DNA of 64,000 bases from contig NZ_JAFBFW010000004.1 in NCBI RefSeq assembly GCF_016909495.1, positions 124,001 through 188,000 on the forward strand, given 5' to 3'. Of this stretch, positions 1 to 8,229 are shown piece after piece; the stretch's first letter is position 1, and each line of letters starts with the position of its first letter. The translations under genes and the position numbers were made by a program. The notes beneath the pieces are model-generated. The model worked only from the letters and a program-made list of their open reading frames with translations, made no database searches and was not told where the DNA came from. Source of the stretch: Pantoea coffeiphila (GTDB lineage: Bacteria; Pseudomonadota; Gammaproteobacteria; Enterobacterales; Enterobacteriaceae).

Positions 1-1532
1 TTGGCACCAATCGCCATGGAGATGGCGCCGGTTACCGCGCCGCCAACGATACAGCATGGCAGTACGCGCATTGGGTCGCGGGCCGCAAACGGAATCGCAC
101 CTTCAGAGATAAAGCACAGACCCAGAACCAGCGCGGCTTTGCCGCCTTCCTGCTGACCTTTGTTGAACTTTTTACGTGCAACAATCGTCGCCAGACCCAT
201 CGCCAGCGGTGGCACCATACCGGCCGCCATAATCGCCGCCATCGGTCCGTAGGTTGAAGAACTTAGCAGACCCACGCCGAACGCGTAAGCCACCTTGTTC
301 ACCGGGCCGCCCATGTCGGTACACATCATGCCGCCAAGAACCGCACCCAGCAGTACCGCGTTCGCCGTACCCATGTTAGCCAGCCAGGTAGTCAGGCCAG
401 ACATGATACCGGCAACCGGTTTGCCCACCACGTAGATCATCAGCAGACCGGTGATCAGACTGGCGACCAGCGGAATAATCAGAATCGGCTTCAGTGCTTC
501 CATACTGGTTGGCAGCTTCACCTTCTGACTGAGGAACTTCGCCGCATAACCGGCAATGAAACCGGCAATAATACCGCCGAGGAAGCCTGCGTTGATGCTG
601 GTGGCGATCATACCGCCAATCAGACCCGGAGTCAGACCCGGACGGTCAGCAATGGAGAAGGCGATAAAGCCTGCCAGTACCGGCACCATCAGCGCAAACG
701 CACTGCCGCCACCGATCTGCATCAGTGCCGCAGCCAGCGTGCCCTGCTCTTTAAACGCGGTGATACCGAACGCGAACGACAGCGCGATGCTCAGACCACC
801 GGCCACCACCATTGGCAGCATGTAAGACACGCCGGTCAGCAGGTGACGGTAAGCACCGGTTTTCTCTTTCTTGTCTTCACTCTGTGCGGAAGACTGGCCG
901 CCCTGCGGCTGGTAAGGCTTGGCTTCCGCCACGGCTTTATCCAGCTCCTGCGCGGTTTTCTTCAGCGCCAGACCGGTAGAGGTACGATACATCGGCTTGC
1001 CGGCAAACTTGGCCAGGTCCACTTCGATGTCCGCCGCAACGATAACCAGATCGGCCGCCGCGACCTCTTCCGGAGTGATGGCATTGCCTGCACCGACGGA
1101 ACCACGGGTTTCAACCTTCACCCACCAGCCGCGTTTTTTCGCTTCGGTGTCGATGGCTTCCGCCGCCATAAAGGTGTGCGCTACGCCGGTTGGACAGGCG
1201 GTCACCGCAACAATACGTTTCGGGCCAGCGGCAGGCGCAGCCGCTTTCGCTACGGAAACCGGTGCCTGGTACGGCTGGGCATCGGTCTGCGCTTTCGCCA
1301 GCACGTCGGCAGGCTGGCGCAGCAGCTGTTCGATATCCGCCAGATAAATGGCTTTACCGTTCAGCGTGCTGTCGGCCGGAATGTTTTTACCGGCAACAAT
1401 GACCTGGTCTGCTTCTGCCGGGTTATCGGTCAGCGTCAGTCCGGCACTTGCCGCAGCGGCGGTAGTGATGTTTTTTGCCAGATAGCCCGTTGCCAGCCCC
1501 AGCGAAGAATCTATGATCAGCAGCGTTTTCAT
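1..1532 (-). CDS. fruA: PTS fructose transporter subunit EIIBC (partial, C-terminus outside window)
   Basis: FruA imports fructose across the inner membrane and phosphorylates it to fructose 1-phosphate with phosphate from FruB. About 510 codons lie in the window; the E. coli protein has about 563, so only the last membrane segments are missing. The N-terminus holds a degenerate EIIB' domain, then a true EIIB domain with the phosphorylated cysteine in VTACPTGVAHTF (about residue 113), then the hydrophobic EIIC domain starting near residue 225. The ATG at 1532 lies 16 bases after the fruK stop, so the gene is the third of fruB-fruK-fruA and shares its Cra-controlled promoter. Confidence 0.96.
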   Translation of the reverse strand, partial: MKTLLIIDSSLGLATGYLAKNITTAAAASAGLTLTDNPAEADQVIVAGKNIPADSTLNGKAIYLADIEQLLRQPADVLAKAQTDAQPYQAPVSVAKAAAPAAGPKRIVAVTACPTGVAHTFMAAEAIDTEAKKRGWWVKVETRGSVGAGNAITPEEVAAADLVIVAADIEVDLAKFAGKPMYRTSTGLALKKTAQELDKAVAEAKPYQPQGGQSSAQSEDKKEKTGAYRHLLTGVSYMLPMVVAGGLSIALSFAFGITAFKEQGTLAAALMQIGGGSAFALMVPVLAGFIAFSIADRPGLTPGLIGGMIATSINAGFLGGIIAGFIAGYAAKFLSQKVKLPTSMEALKPILIIPLVASLITGLLMIYVVGKPVAGIMSGLTTWLANMGTANAVLLGAVLGGMMCTDMGGPVNKVAYAFGVGLLSSSTYGPMAAIMAAGMVPPLAMGLATIVARKKFNKGQQEGGKAALVLGLCFISEGAIPFAARDPMRVLPCCIVGGAVTGAISMAIGA

Positions 1533-1548
1533 TATGCGTCTCCTGCTG

Positions 1549-2490
1549 TTAATTATGGAAAGGTTGTAGGTCGACACGCGCCATCATTGCGGCCAACTGG
1601 GTACGATCGGTAACGCCCACATTGCTCTGGCTGACGGCCATTGCCGCCACGGCGGTTGCAAGACGCAGGGTGTGCTCGCTGGATTCACGCATCAGCAGGC
1701 CGTAGATCAGCCCGCCAACCATTGAATCACCGGCACCCACGGTGCTGACAACTTCACAGGCAGGTGGTTTTGCAATCCATTCGCCTGAAGCATTCACCCA
1801 CAGCGCGCCTTCGGCACCGAGGGAGATCACCACGTGAGCAATACCCTGCTCGCGCAGCAAATGTGCTGCTTCAATCACATCTTGTAATGTCGGTAACTTG
1901 CGGCCAGCCCAGATTTCCAGCTCGCGGCGGTTAGGTTTCACCAGCCACGGCGCGGCTTTCAGACCGGCAACCAGCGCCTCGCGGCTGCTGTCAAAGATGA
2001 TGCACGGGCAGTGAGTGCGTAACGTGGTCATCCACTCGGTAAAGGCTTCAGGATCGACGCCTGCAGGCAGGCTGCCGCTGACGCAGACCATGTCGAACTG
2101 GCCCAGCCAGGTCAGGGAATCGGCGGTGAAGCGATCCCAGTCCTGTCCGGTCACTTCAAAACCGGAGAAGTTCAGATCGGTAACATCGCCGCCCTTCTCG
2201 GTCAGCTTAACGTTAATACGGGTACGGCCTTCAACCACCTGGAAGCGGTTGGCAATGCCGAGGTCGCTGAACAGATGCTGGAAGCCATCCTGGTTTTCTT
2301 TACCGAGGAAGCCGCCGACGGTCACGTCGATGCCCAGATCTTTCAGCACCTTAGCAACGTTAATGCCTTTACCGGCCGCGTGCAGCCCGGTGGTTTTCAC
2401 CAGGTTTACTTCACCGCGTTCGATTTCCGGCGTGTAACCCACCAGATCGTAAGCCGGGTTCAGGGTAATAGTGGCAACGCGTCTGCTCAT
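1549..2490 (-). CDS. fruK: 1-phosphofructokinase
   Basis: FruK phosphorylates fructose 1-phosphate with ATP to fructose 1,6-bisphosphate in the cytoplasm, feeding the FruA product into glycolysis. The 313-residue protein is a PfkB/ribokinase-family kinase: an N-terminal substrate region with the [12 protein letters not shown] motif near residue 38 and the C-terminal anion-hole/catalytic motif GAGDSMVGG near residue 252, whose Asp is the catalytic base. Its ATG overlaps the fruB stop by four bases (ATGA), which indicates translational coupling. Fructose 1-phosphate, its substrate, is the known inducer that releases Cra from this operon. Confidence 0.97.
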   Translation of the reverse strand: MSRRVATITLNPAYDLVGYTPEIERGEVNLVKTTGLHAAGKGINVAKVLKDLGIDVTVGGFLGKENQDGFQHLFSDLGIANRFQVVEGRTRINVKLTEKGGDVTDLNFSGFEVTGQDWDRFTADSLTWLGQFDMVCVSGSLPAGVDPEAFTEWMTTLRTHCPCIIFDSSREALVAGLKAAPWLVKPNRRELEIWAGRKLPTLQDVIEAAHLLREQGIAHVVISLGAEGALWVNASGEWIAKPPACEVVSTVGAGDSMVGGLIYGLLMRESSEHTLRLATAVAAMAVSQSNVGVTDRTQLAAMMARVDLQPFHN

Positions 2491-3620
2491 GCTGCCCCCT
2501 CGCCCAGACCGGCGGCGATGGCTTCACCAATCGCGTCCAGCGCGGCGCGCGCATCTTCACCGCTGGCGGTAAAGCGCAGGCGATGGCCTTTTTTCACGCC
2601 CAGCGCCACGACTTTCATCAGGCTGCGGCCGTTAGCCGGTTTGCCGCTGCCGTCGAGGTTGGTGACGGTCACGTCGCAGTTGAACTGCTTGATTACGCTG
2701 ACCAGCGCGGTGCCCGGACGGGCATGCAGGCCATGTTCGTTACGAATGGTGAACTCTTCGGTCAGTACGTCAGCCTGTTCGGACACTTCGCTGGTCAGCA
2801 GCGCGAGGATACCCGCCGCGTCGGCCTTCAGCAGACGTTCAGCTTTCCGGGCAATCAGCAGATCGCTCAGGTAGTTCAGCACGGTCAGCGGCTGGTCGTC
2901 GGCGACGGCCACGGTGATCAGCAGCGAAGCGCTTTCACCATTGACGTCGATCGGCGCGGCGGCACGGCTGACGGCCACGCCGCTACCCAGGTTACCGGTG
3001 GTGCTGTCGCTGAGCCAGATGCCCTGCCCCAGATTCAGCGGCTTCGCGCCGATGACGCTGCTGACGAAGGACGCATCAACCGCGCCAGCCTGCTGCAGAC
3101 GACCGGCGTTCAGCGCCTGAAGCGTCATCAGATCGCTGGCGGCCACGTCGGTGGCAATCAGCGAAGTATCGAATTTGAACTCAGCGCCCTGCTTTTCGCC
3201 CATCAGCAGGCTGCGCAGCGTTTCCGCTGAATCGGTGGTTTTCAGCTGTTCAGCCACGCTGTCATCGCTCAGGACGTGAGTCAGCTGACGCAGCAGCGCC
3301 AGGTGTTCATCCGATTTGGCGGCGATGCCGATGACCACGTAGGCAGTCTGATCGTCGCCCCAGGCAATACCTTGCGGGAACTGGAACACCTGCACGCCGG
3401 TTTTCAGGACCAGATCGCGTGTATCGGTGGTGCCGTGCGGGATGGCAATACCGTTACCCAGGTAGGTAGAGGTCTGCTGCTCACGGGCAAGCATACCGTT
3501 AACGTAGCCTTCGCCCACGTTACCGGCAGCGGTCAGCGCGGCGGCAACCTGACGAATGGCATCTTGTTTGTCGGACGCCTGCGCACCGGGCTTAATGGCG
3601 TTGAGTTCTAACTGGAACAT
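2487..3620 (-). CDS. fruB: fructose PTS diphosphoryl transfer protein (EIIA-M-HPr)
   Basis: FruB carries phosphate from Enzyme I to FruA, replacing general HPr for fructose. The 377-residue protein has an EIIA domain with phospho-His62 in GIAIPHGT, a central modulator domain, and a C-terminal HPr domain with the phospho-histidine in EHGLHARPG (about residue 299). Length matches the E. coli protein (376). The start is supported by a Shine-Dalgarno GAGGAG just upstream on the minus strand. First gene of the fruBKA operon; two Cra operator-like sequences lie 21-102 bases upstream of the start codon. Confidence 0.97.
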   Translation of the reverse strand: MFQLELNAIKPGAQASDKQDAIRQVAAALTAAGNVGEGYVNGMLAREQQTSTYLGNGIAIPHGTTDTRDLVLKTGVQVFQFPQGIAWGDDQTAYVVIGIAAKSDEHLALLRQLTHVLSDDSVAEQLKTTDSAETLRSLLMGEKQGAEFKFDTSLIATDVAASDLMTLQALNAGRLQQAGAVDASFVSSVIGAKPLNLGQGIWLSDSTTGNLGSGVAVSRAAAPIDVNGESASLLITVAVADDQPLTVLNYLSDLLIARKAERLLKADAAGILALLTSEVSEQADVLTEEFTIRNEHGLHARPGTALVSVIKQFNCDVTVTNLDGSGKPANGRSLMKVVALGVKKGHRLRFTASGEDARAALDAIGEAIAAGLGEGAA

Positions 3621-3640
3621 GGTTCTCCTCGCTGCTGAAT

Positions 3641-3655
3641 TTGAATCGTTTCAGC
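3641..3655 (-). promoter_or_regulatory. Cra (FruR) operator, proximal
   Basis: On the minus strand this reads GCTGAAACGATTCAA, one base away from the Cra consensus core TGAAACGTTTCA. It sits about 21 bases upstream of fruB, inside the 5' leader. A pair of Cra operators is the known arrangement at the fru operon of enterobacteria, where Cra represses until fructose 1-phosphate accumulates. Confidence 0.85.
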
Positions 3656-3706
3656 TAATTTGAGAAAAAAAGCGCTATCCCTGAGCAAACAACCTGCGGA
3701 GACAAC

Positions 3707-3722
3707 GCTGAAACGTTTCAAG
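3707..3722. promoter_or_regulatory. Cra (FruR) operator, distal, perfect consensus
   Basis: GCTGAAACGTTTCAAG is a perfect match to the palindromic Cra consensus. The two operators are 66 bases apart, about six helical turns, so both lie on the same face of the DNA. The fruB promoter is expected around or just upstream of this site. Confidence 0.93.
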
Positions 3723-3876
3723 GATTGTGGTCGTTATTGATGTGTTGTGGCAAGTTTTACTGCAAACGACATAGCAGATTTTTGACGGTCCGCACATTTT
3801 GTTGAGATTTGTCACAGAAAACCCCCGGCGCTATGGCTTTAGCTGAAGGGGTGCTGAAAGCAGGGGGATTTATCAG

Positions 3877-4000
3877 GAAAAGTGCTGAAGAGAGGTTAAG
3901 CAAGGGGCTTGATGGTTAGAAAAGTGCTGAAGAAAGGTTAAGCAGGGGTCAGATGGCAAGAAAAGTGTTGAAGAGAAGTCAGAAGAGGTTTGATGGCCAG
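3877..4000. repeat. three degenerate 41-42 bp tandem repeats
   Basis: Three copies of a unit beginning GAAAAGTGnTGAAGA and ending near GATGGnnA start at 3877, 3919 and 3960. A decayed partial copy (GGTGCTGAAAGCAGGGGG) precedes them at about 3850. Units share the order GAAAAGTG, TGAAGA, GGTTAAG, GGGG, GATGG. They fill the gap between the fruB control region and the end of yeiW. I see no open frame across them and no known function. The rest of 3723-3876 shows nothing recognisable beyond the upstream part of the fru promoter. Confidence 0.8.
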
Positions 4001-4026
4001 ATATGCTGATTTCAGCGCCCGCGCGC

Positions 4027-4281
4027 CTAAGGCGCCGTTGCGGCTTCCAGATTCACCAGATAGGTCATCGCGTCAAGGCTGCTGGTGCCGCACATATCCC
4101 GCGAAGGCTGCAATCCACCGCACACCTTTGGTCGCAGCGGGGAGCCAAAAATATTGCATAAATTGCGGTCATTAAGCTGAATACAGCGGGTGTTGGCCGG
4201 CTTGCCGTTGGGCATGCCCGGGATCGGACTGGAGATGGAAGGCGCAATACAGCAGGCTCCACAATCAATACGGCATTCCAT
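4027..4281 (-). CDS. yeiW: YeiW/YkgJ-family cysteine cluster protein
   Basis: Small cytoplasmic protein of the YkgJ (UPF0153) family, which has a conserved cysteine cluster thought to bind a metal ion; the biochemical role is unknown. The 84-residue sequence has the family's N-terminal CRIDCGACC cluster (residues 3-11), further cysteines in [13 protein letters not shown] and KVCGG, and the family layout ending in a short alpha-helical tail. It sits between fruB and efpL as in E. coli. No clear promoter or terminator was identified. Confidence 0.88.
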   Translation of the reverse strand: MECRIDCGACCIAPSISSPIPGMPNGKPANTRCIQLNDRNLCNIFGSPLRPKVCGGLQPSRDMCGTSSLDAMTYLVNLEAATAP

Positions 4282-4536
4282 CAGATAATCTCTACGCTAA
4301 GTTACAGGGCGCCACATTAGCAGAAGCCCTTTCGTTACGATACAGAATGTCGCGAATGTCAGATTATATCGTGAAGTGTGGCCTTATCCGCTGTAAACCA
4401 CCGACGCTCGGGATATCCTCATGATTACAATTCCCGCTTTTTTCCGCTTAGCCATGCAGGCAGATCTTGCCTGAAAGCCCGGGCGCGAGTACCTTGTCGC
4501 GATAAATTTTCCTCTCTTCCACGTGAGATCCGTTTT

Positions 4537-5109
4537 ATGCCAAGAGCGAATGAAATCAAAAAAGGTATGGCCATCAGCTACAACGGCAAACTGCTGTTGG
4601 TAAAAGACATTGATGTGCAAAGCCCAAGCGCACGCGGTGCGTCCACGCTGTACAAAATGCGCTTCACGGATGTACGCACCGGGCTGAAGGTTGAAGAGCG
4701 CTTCAAAGGCGATGACATCCTCGACACCATTTCTCTCAGCCGCCGCCAGGTCACCTTCTCTTATATAGACGGTGACGAATACGTCTTTATGGATGACGAA
4801 GATTACACCCCGTACAACTTCAAGCAGGATCAGATCGAAGACGAACTGCTGTTCCTGCCGGAAGGCGGCATTCCCGGTATTCAGGTGCTGACGATGGATG
4901 GCCAGATCCTGGCGCTTGAGCTGCCGCAGACCGTGGATATGGAAATTGTTGAAACCACGCCGGGTATTAAAGGTGCCTCTGCCAGCGCCCGTACTAAGCC
5001 GGCAACGATGAGTACCGGTCTGGTTATCCAGGTACCGGAATATCTCAGCAACGGTGACAAGATCCGCATTCATATTCCCGAACGTCGTTATATGAGCCGC
5101 GCAGACTAG
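4537..5109 (+). CDS. efpL: elongation factor P-like protein EfpL (YeiP)
   Basis: EfpL is a paralogue of EF-P that binds the ribosome E site and helps synthesis of proline-rich and some other difficult motifs. I chose the ATG at 4537 because it gives 190 residues, the exact length and N-terminus ([11 protein letters not shown]) of the E. coli protein; the reading frame is open further upstream but without homology. Three beta-barrel domains are visible. The loop at the tip of domain I carries SPSARGA with Arg33 in the place where EF-P has its modified Lys34, which marks this as EfpL and not EF-P. A terminator follows directly. Confidence 0.95.
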   Translation: MPRANEIKKGMAISYNGKLLLVKDIDVQSPSARGASTLYKMRFTDVRTGLKVEERFKGDDILDTISLSRRQVTFSYIDGDEYVFMDDEDYTPYNFKQDQIEDELLFLPEGGIPGIQVLTMDGQILALELPQTVDMEIVETTPGIKGASASARTKPATMSTGLVIQVPEYLSNGDKIRIHIPERRYMSRAD

Positions 5110-5121
5110 TTCTGCCGGACA

Positions 5122-5151
5122 GGGGCGATGTGCAATGACATCGCCCTTTTT
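5122..5151 (+). terminator. Rho-independent terminator of efpL
   Basis: A nine-base-pair stem GGGCGATGT/ACATCGCCC (5123-5131 with 5138-5146) and a six-base loop are followed by five Ts. Its T tract overlaps the left arm of the putative Zur operator of yeiR. Confidence 0.9.
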
Positions 5152-5169
5152 GTTATGTTATAACAAAAA
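5147..5169. promoter_or_regulatory. putative Zur operator upstream of yeiR
   Basis: TTTTTGTTAT-GTT-ATAACAAAAA is a 10-bp inverted repeat. Its core TGTTATGTTATAACA (5151-5165) differs at one position from the enterobacterial Zur core TGTTATANTATAACA. It lies 26-40 bases upstream of the yeiR start, a position fit for repression. The downstream gene encodes a zinc-binding GTPase of the COG0523 family, which is Zur-controlled in many bacteria. The functional call is inference. Confidence 0.7.
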
Positions 5170-5190
5170 GAAAACGCATTAACTGGAGCA

Positions 5191-6177
5191 ATGATGACCC
5201 GGGTAAATTTGATCACCGGCTTTCTTGGCAGCGGAAAAACCACCACGCTGCGGCATTTACTGGCGAATAAACCCGACGGTGAAAAGTGGGCGGTACTGGT
5301 CAACGAATTTGGCGAAGTAGGTATTGATGGTGCGCTGCTGGCAGAAACCGGTGCCGTGCTGAAAGAGATCCCCGGCGGCTGTATGTGCTGTGTGAATGGG
5401 CTGCCGATGCAGGTTGGACTGAATATGCTGCTGAAGCAGTCAAAGCCGGATCGGCTGCTGATTGAACCTACCGGCCTGGGTCATCCGAAACAGATCCTCG
5501 ATATGCTATCGGCCAGCGTGTACGAACCCTGGATCGATCTGCGCGCCACGCTCTGCCTGCTCGATCCGCGCCAGCTGCTGGATGAACGGGTGGTGGATAA
5601 TGAAAACTTCCGTGACCAGCTGGCCGCCGCCGATATCATTATTGCCAATAAACAGGATCGCTGGGACGACACCAGCCGCCAGGCGCTGCTGAACTTCCAG
5701 CAGCAGTCAGCCTCCGGCCGCACGCTGGTTACCACCCAGCACGGCGAGATTGATGCAGCGCTGCTGGACACCCCACGCCGCAATCTCCGAGAGTTACCTC
5801 ATCCCGCCCATCATCATCACAGCACCGCACCGTCGCGGCTGGCGGCACTCAAGCCTGACGACAACATGCCGTGGCGGCGAGCGCTGAATGAGGGCCAGGG
5901 ATACTATGCCTGCGGCTGGGTTTTCAACGGCGATACGGTGTTTGATACCATCGGCCTGTTGGAGTGGGCAAGGCTGGCACCGGTTTCCAGGGTGAAAGGC
6001 GTCATGCGGATTGCGGAAGGTATGGTCAGCATTAATCGTCAGGGGGCCGACTTCCATATTGAGACCCGCAGCGCCGAGCCGCCGGACAGCCGCATTGAAC
6101 TTATCGACGATGCGCGCGCGGATTGGAACAGTTTGCAAACTTCTTTGTTGAAACTTCGTTTACACTATCAGGGATAA
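5191..6177 (+). CDS. yeiR: zinc-binding COG0523-family GTPase YeiR
   Basis: YeiR belongs to the G3E/COG0523 GTPases, metal-insertion chaperones that in this branch bind zinc and are thought to help metalloproteins when zinc is scarce. The 328-residue protein shows Walker A GFLGSGKTTT (residues 10-19), the metal-binding CxCC motif in GGCMCC, the guanine-specificity motif NKQD, and a histidine-rich linker HPAHHHH near residue 207 before the C-terminal domain. ATG at 5194 is an equally possible start (MTRVNL); both follow the CTGGAG ribosome site. The predicted Zur operator directly upstream fits a zinc-starvation role. Confidence 0.93.
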   Translation: MMTRVNLITGFLGSGKTTTLRHLLANKPDGEKWAVLVNEFGEVGIDGALLAETGAVLKEIPGGCMCCVNGLPMQVGLNMLLKQSKPDRLLIEPTGLGHPKQILDMLSASVYEPWIDLRATLCLLDPRQLLDERVVDNENFRDQLAAADIIIANKQDRWDDTSRQALLNFQQQSASGRTLVTTQHGEIDAALLDTPRRNLRELPHPAHHHHSTAPSRLAALKPDDNMPWRRALNEGQGYYACGWVFNGDTVFDTIGLLEWARLAPVSRVKGVMRIAEGMVSINRQGADFHIETRSAEPPDSRIELIDDARADWNSLQTSLLKLRLHYQG

Positions 6178-6214
6178 TCTACGCCGCGACTTAGCTAATG
6201 ACTTTCTGGTATTT

Positions 6215-6922
6215 ATGACGACTAAACGCTTACTGACCATCCTTTTACTCAATGCGCTGGGGTTAATCCTCTTTTTCTCCTGGTATCTTCCCGCAGGCCA
6301 CGGCCAGTGGTTTGCCATCGATAAAGGGATTTTCTACTGGTTCAACGACCGCATGGTGACCAGTAAACTTCTGCTGTGGCTGGTAGCCATCACCAACTTC
6401 CGCGCATTTGACGGCGTCTCTCTGTTGGCGATGGGCGGTCTTTATCTGCACTTCTGGCGTCGTGAAACGCCGCAGGGCCGCCGCAGAATGCTGGCCATCG
6501 GCATCACCATGCTGATTACCGCCGTGGGCCTGAACCAGCTCGGTCATCTGATCCCGGTTTCACATGCCAGCCCGACGAAATATTTCCCGGATGTGCATCA
6601 TGTCTCACAGCTGACCGGTATTCCGACCAAAGACTCCTCGGCGGACAGTTTCCCCGGCGACCACGGTATGATGCTGATTATTTTCGCCTGCTTTATGCTG
6701 CGCTATTTCAGCCGCCGCGCGTTTGCCCTGGCGGTGCTGATCGTACTGGTGTTTGCGATGCCGCGCGTGATGATTGGCGCCCACTGGTTTACCGACATTG
6801 CCGTAGGTTCCCTTTCCGTGGTGCTGGTGGGAATGAGCTGGTGGCTAATGACTCCGGCCAGCGACTATCTCGTGAACTGGCTCTATCGTCATTTACCGGG
6901 TAAATATAAACCGGCCAGGTAA
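6215..6922 (+). CDS. lpxT: Kdo2-lipid A phosphotransferase LpxT
   Basis: LpxT is an inner-membrane PAP2-family enzyme that moves a phosphate from undecaprenyl diphosphate to lipid A in the periplasm, producing lipid A 1-diphosphate and recycling the carrier lipid. The 235-residue protein has about six membrane segments and the PAP2 catalytic motifs SFPGDHG (near residue 147) and RVMIGAHWFTD (near residue 184). Length and position between yeiR and mepS match E. coli (yeiU). It starts 37 bases after yeiR. A long inverted repeat follows the stop codon. Confidence 0.94.
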   Translation: MTTKRLLTILLLNALGLILFFSWYLPAGHGQWFAIDKGIFYWFNDRMVTSKLLLWLVAITNFRAFDGVSLLAMGGLYLHFWRRETPQGRRRMLAIGITMLITAVGLNQLGHLIPVSHASPTKYFPDVHHVSQLTGIPTKDSSADSFPGDHGMMLIIFACFMLRYFSRRAFALAVLIVLVFAMPRVMIGAHWFTDIAVGSLSVVLVGMSWWLMTPASDYLVNWLYRHLPGKYKPAR

Positions 6923-6948
6923 TTCCCCTTATAAACCTGCAGTACATT

Positions 6949-6987
6949 CCGCATTAAGGATAAATATTTTTCTTATCTTTAATGCGG
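6949..6987. repeat. 15-bp inverted repeat downstream of lpxT
   Basis: CCGCATTAAGGATAA and TTATCTTTAATGCGG can pair over all 15 positions (one G-T) with a nine-base A/T-rich loop. No T run follows on the plus strand, so it is a poor intrinsic terminator; it may protect the lpxT mRNA 3' end. The stem is the strongest structure in the lpxT-mepS gap. Confidence 0.7.
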
Positions 6988-7444
6988 ATGAGAAATCAAT
7001 TAGCAGGCTAACATAGTGAATCACTCAGAACATTTCATTATGCCTGCGCAGGCAAGCTCAACAAGGTAACCAACTGTCATTCTTTGAGATTATTCCTAAT
7101 CTCACAGCCGCTATACCTTCTGTCACAAAGCCGTGCTGTCCGGCACGCTAAAACCGCCAATATTGTCCGTTCTCTGACCAAATGCGTATCTGGTTATTTC
7201 ACATCAAAAAAACCTATAAAAAAGTACTTAAAACCCCTCGCCATGGGAGTTGTAATGGGGTAACCTCGTTTCCGGTTAGGCAAAATGGGTAAAATATTTC
7301 GGTCTGTTACATTTTAAAACGTGCTCGCTAACACATTTTAAAGATTCCGAAATTGTCATCTTGTGATGCGCTAATTAATCTCGTTTCGTTTCGCATTTTA
7401 ACTAACGACTCTGTCGTTAAGGACTTCAAGGGATTACAAACATA
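6988..7444 (+). other. long mepS upstream region
   Basis: About 460 bases without a gene, A/T-rich, presumably holding the mepS promoter and a long leader. A short hairpin TAACGAC-TCT-GTCGTTA lies at 7403-7419, 26 bases before the mepS start and just ahead of the ribosome binding site, where it could affect translation. I see no convincing promoter hexamers and no open frame of note. Confidence 0.5.
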
Positions 7445-8017
7445 ATGGTCAAGTCTCAACCTATTCTGAGATATATCCTGCGGGCAATCCCCGCCGTCGC
7501 ATTTGCGGCACTTTTGTCAGCATGTAGTTCGAACAGCGGGCACAATGTACAAACTGATACTCATGCAGTTAAAGACCAGAATGGTTTTTTACTTCAAGCG
7601 TCTCAGGATGAATTCGAACAGATGGTTCAGAACGTGGATATTAAATCCCGTTTAATGGATCAGTACGCAGACTGGAAAGGCGTGCGTTATCGTTTAGGCG
7701 GTACCAGCAAACGTGGCATTGACTGCTCGGCCTTTGTTCAGACTACGTTTCGTGAACAGTTTGGTTTAGATCTTCCTCGCTCAACTTATGAACAGGAAGA
7801 CAGCGGAAAGAGTATCCAGCGCGCGAAACTGCGCCCGGGTGATTTAGTTCTGTTCCGCGCAGGCTCTACGGGTCGTCATGTCGGTATTTATATCGGTAAT
7901 GACAACTTCGTACATGCATCGACCAGCAGCGGCGTGATGATTTCTAATCTCAACGAGTCGTACTGGAAAAATCGCTACCGCGATGCACGCCGGGTTCTGA
8001 GCCGAACTCAAAGCTGA
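7445..8017 (+). CDS. mepS: murein DD-endopeptidase MepS (Spr), outer-membrane lipoprotein
   Basis: MepS cuts D-Ala-mDAP cross-links in peptidoglycan and so opens space for new strands during growth; it acts in the periplasm anchored to the outer membrane. The 190-residue precursor has a signal peptide with lipobox LLSAC, giving lipidated Cys27. The NlpC/P60 domain has the catalytic triad Cys94 (in GIDCSAF), His145 (in GRHVGIY) and His157 (in FVHAS), which correspond to Cys68, His119 and His131 of mature E. coli Spr. A clear terminator follows. Cell levels are known to be set by Prc proteolysis in E. coli. Confidence 0.97.
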   Translation: MVKSQPILRYILRAIPAVAFAALLSACSSNSGHNVQTDTHAVKDQNGFLLQASQDEFEQMVQNVDIKSRLMDQYADWKGVRYRLGGTSKRGIDCSAFVQTTFREQFGLDLPRSTYEQEDSGKSIQRAKLRPGDLVLFRAGSTGRHVGIYIGNDNFVHASTSSGVMISNLNESYWKNRYRDARRVLSRTQS

Positions 8018-8055
8018 TTTTATCCTTTGAAGTCTGCGAAACACGAGAGAAAAAG

Positions 8056-8080
8056 ACGCTGCCCCGGCAGCGTTTTTTTT
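8056..8080 (+). terminator. Rho-independent terminator of mepS
   Basis: ACGCTGCC/GGCAGCGT stem with a minimal loop followed by eight Ts. Confidence 0.93.
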
Positions 8081-8229
8081 CGCCTGTTTTCCAGCAAAAA
8101 AACTATTGATAATCAAAAGAATATGAAGACAGAAACCCGCCGCCGTTATATCCTGCATTGCTTACACCAGAGAAGCTGTTTGTTACTAATAAATAATAAA
8201 AAACCGGCTATAACGGGAGATATCACCCC

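Noticed and set aside
843..1613. 256-codon frame opposite fruA
   Set aside because: Arg/Gly-rich antisense of the PTS gene with no domain; fruA is clearly the real gene.
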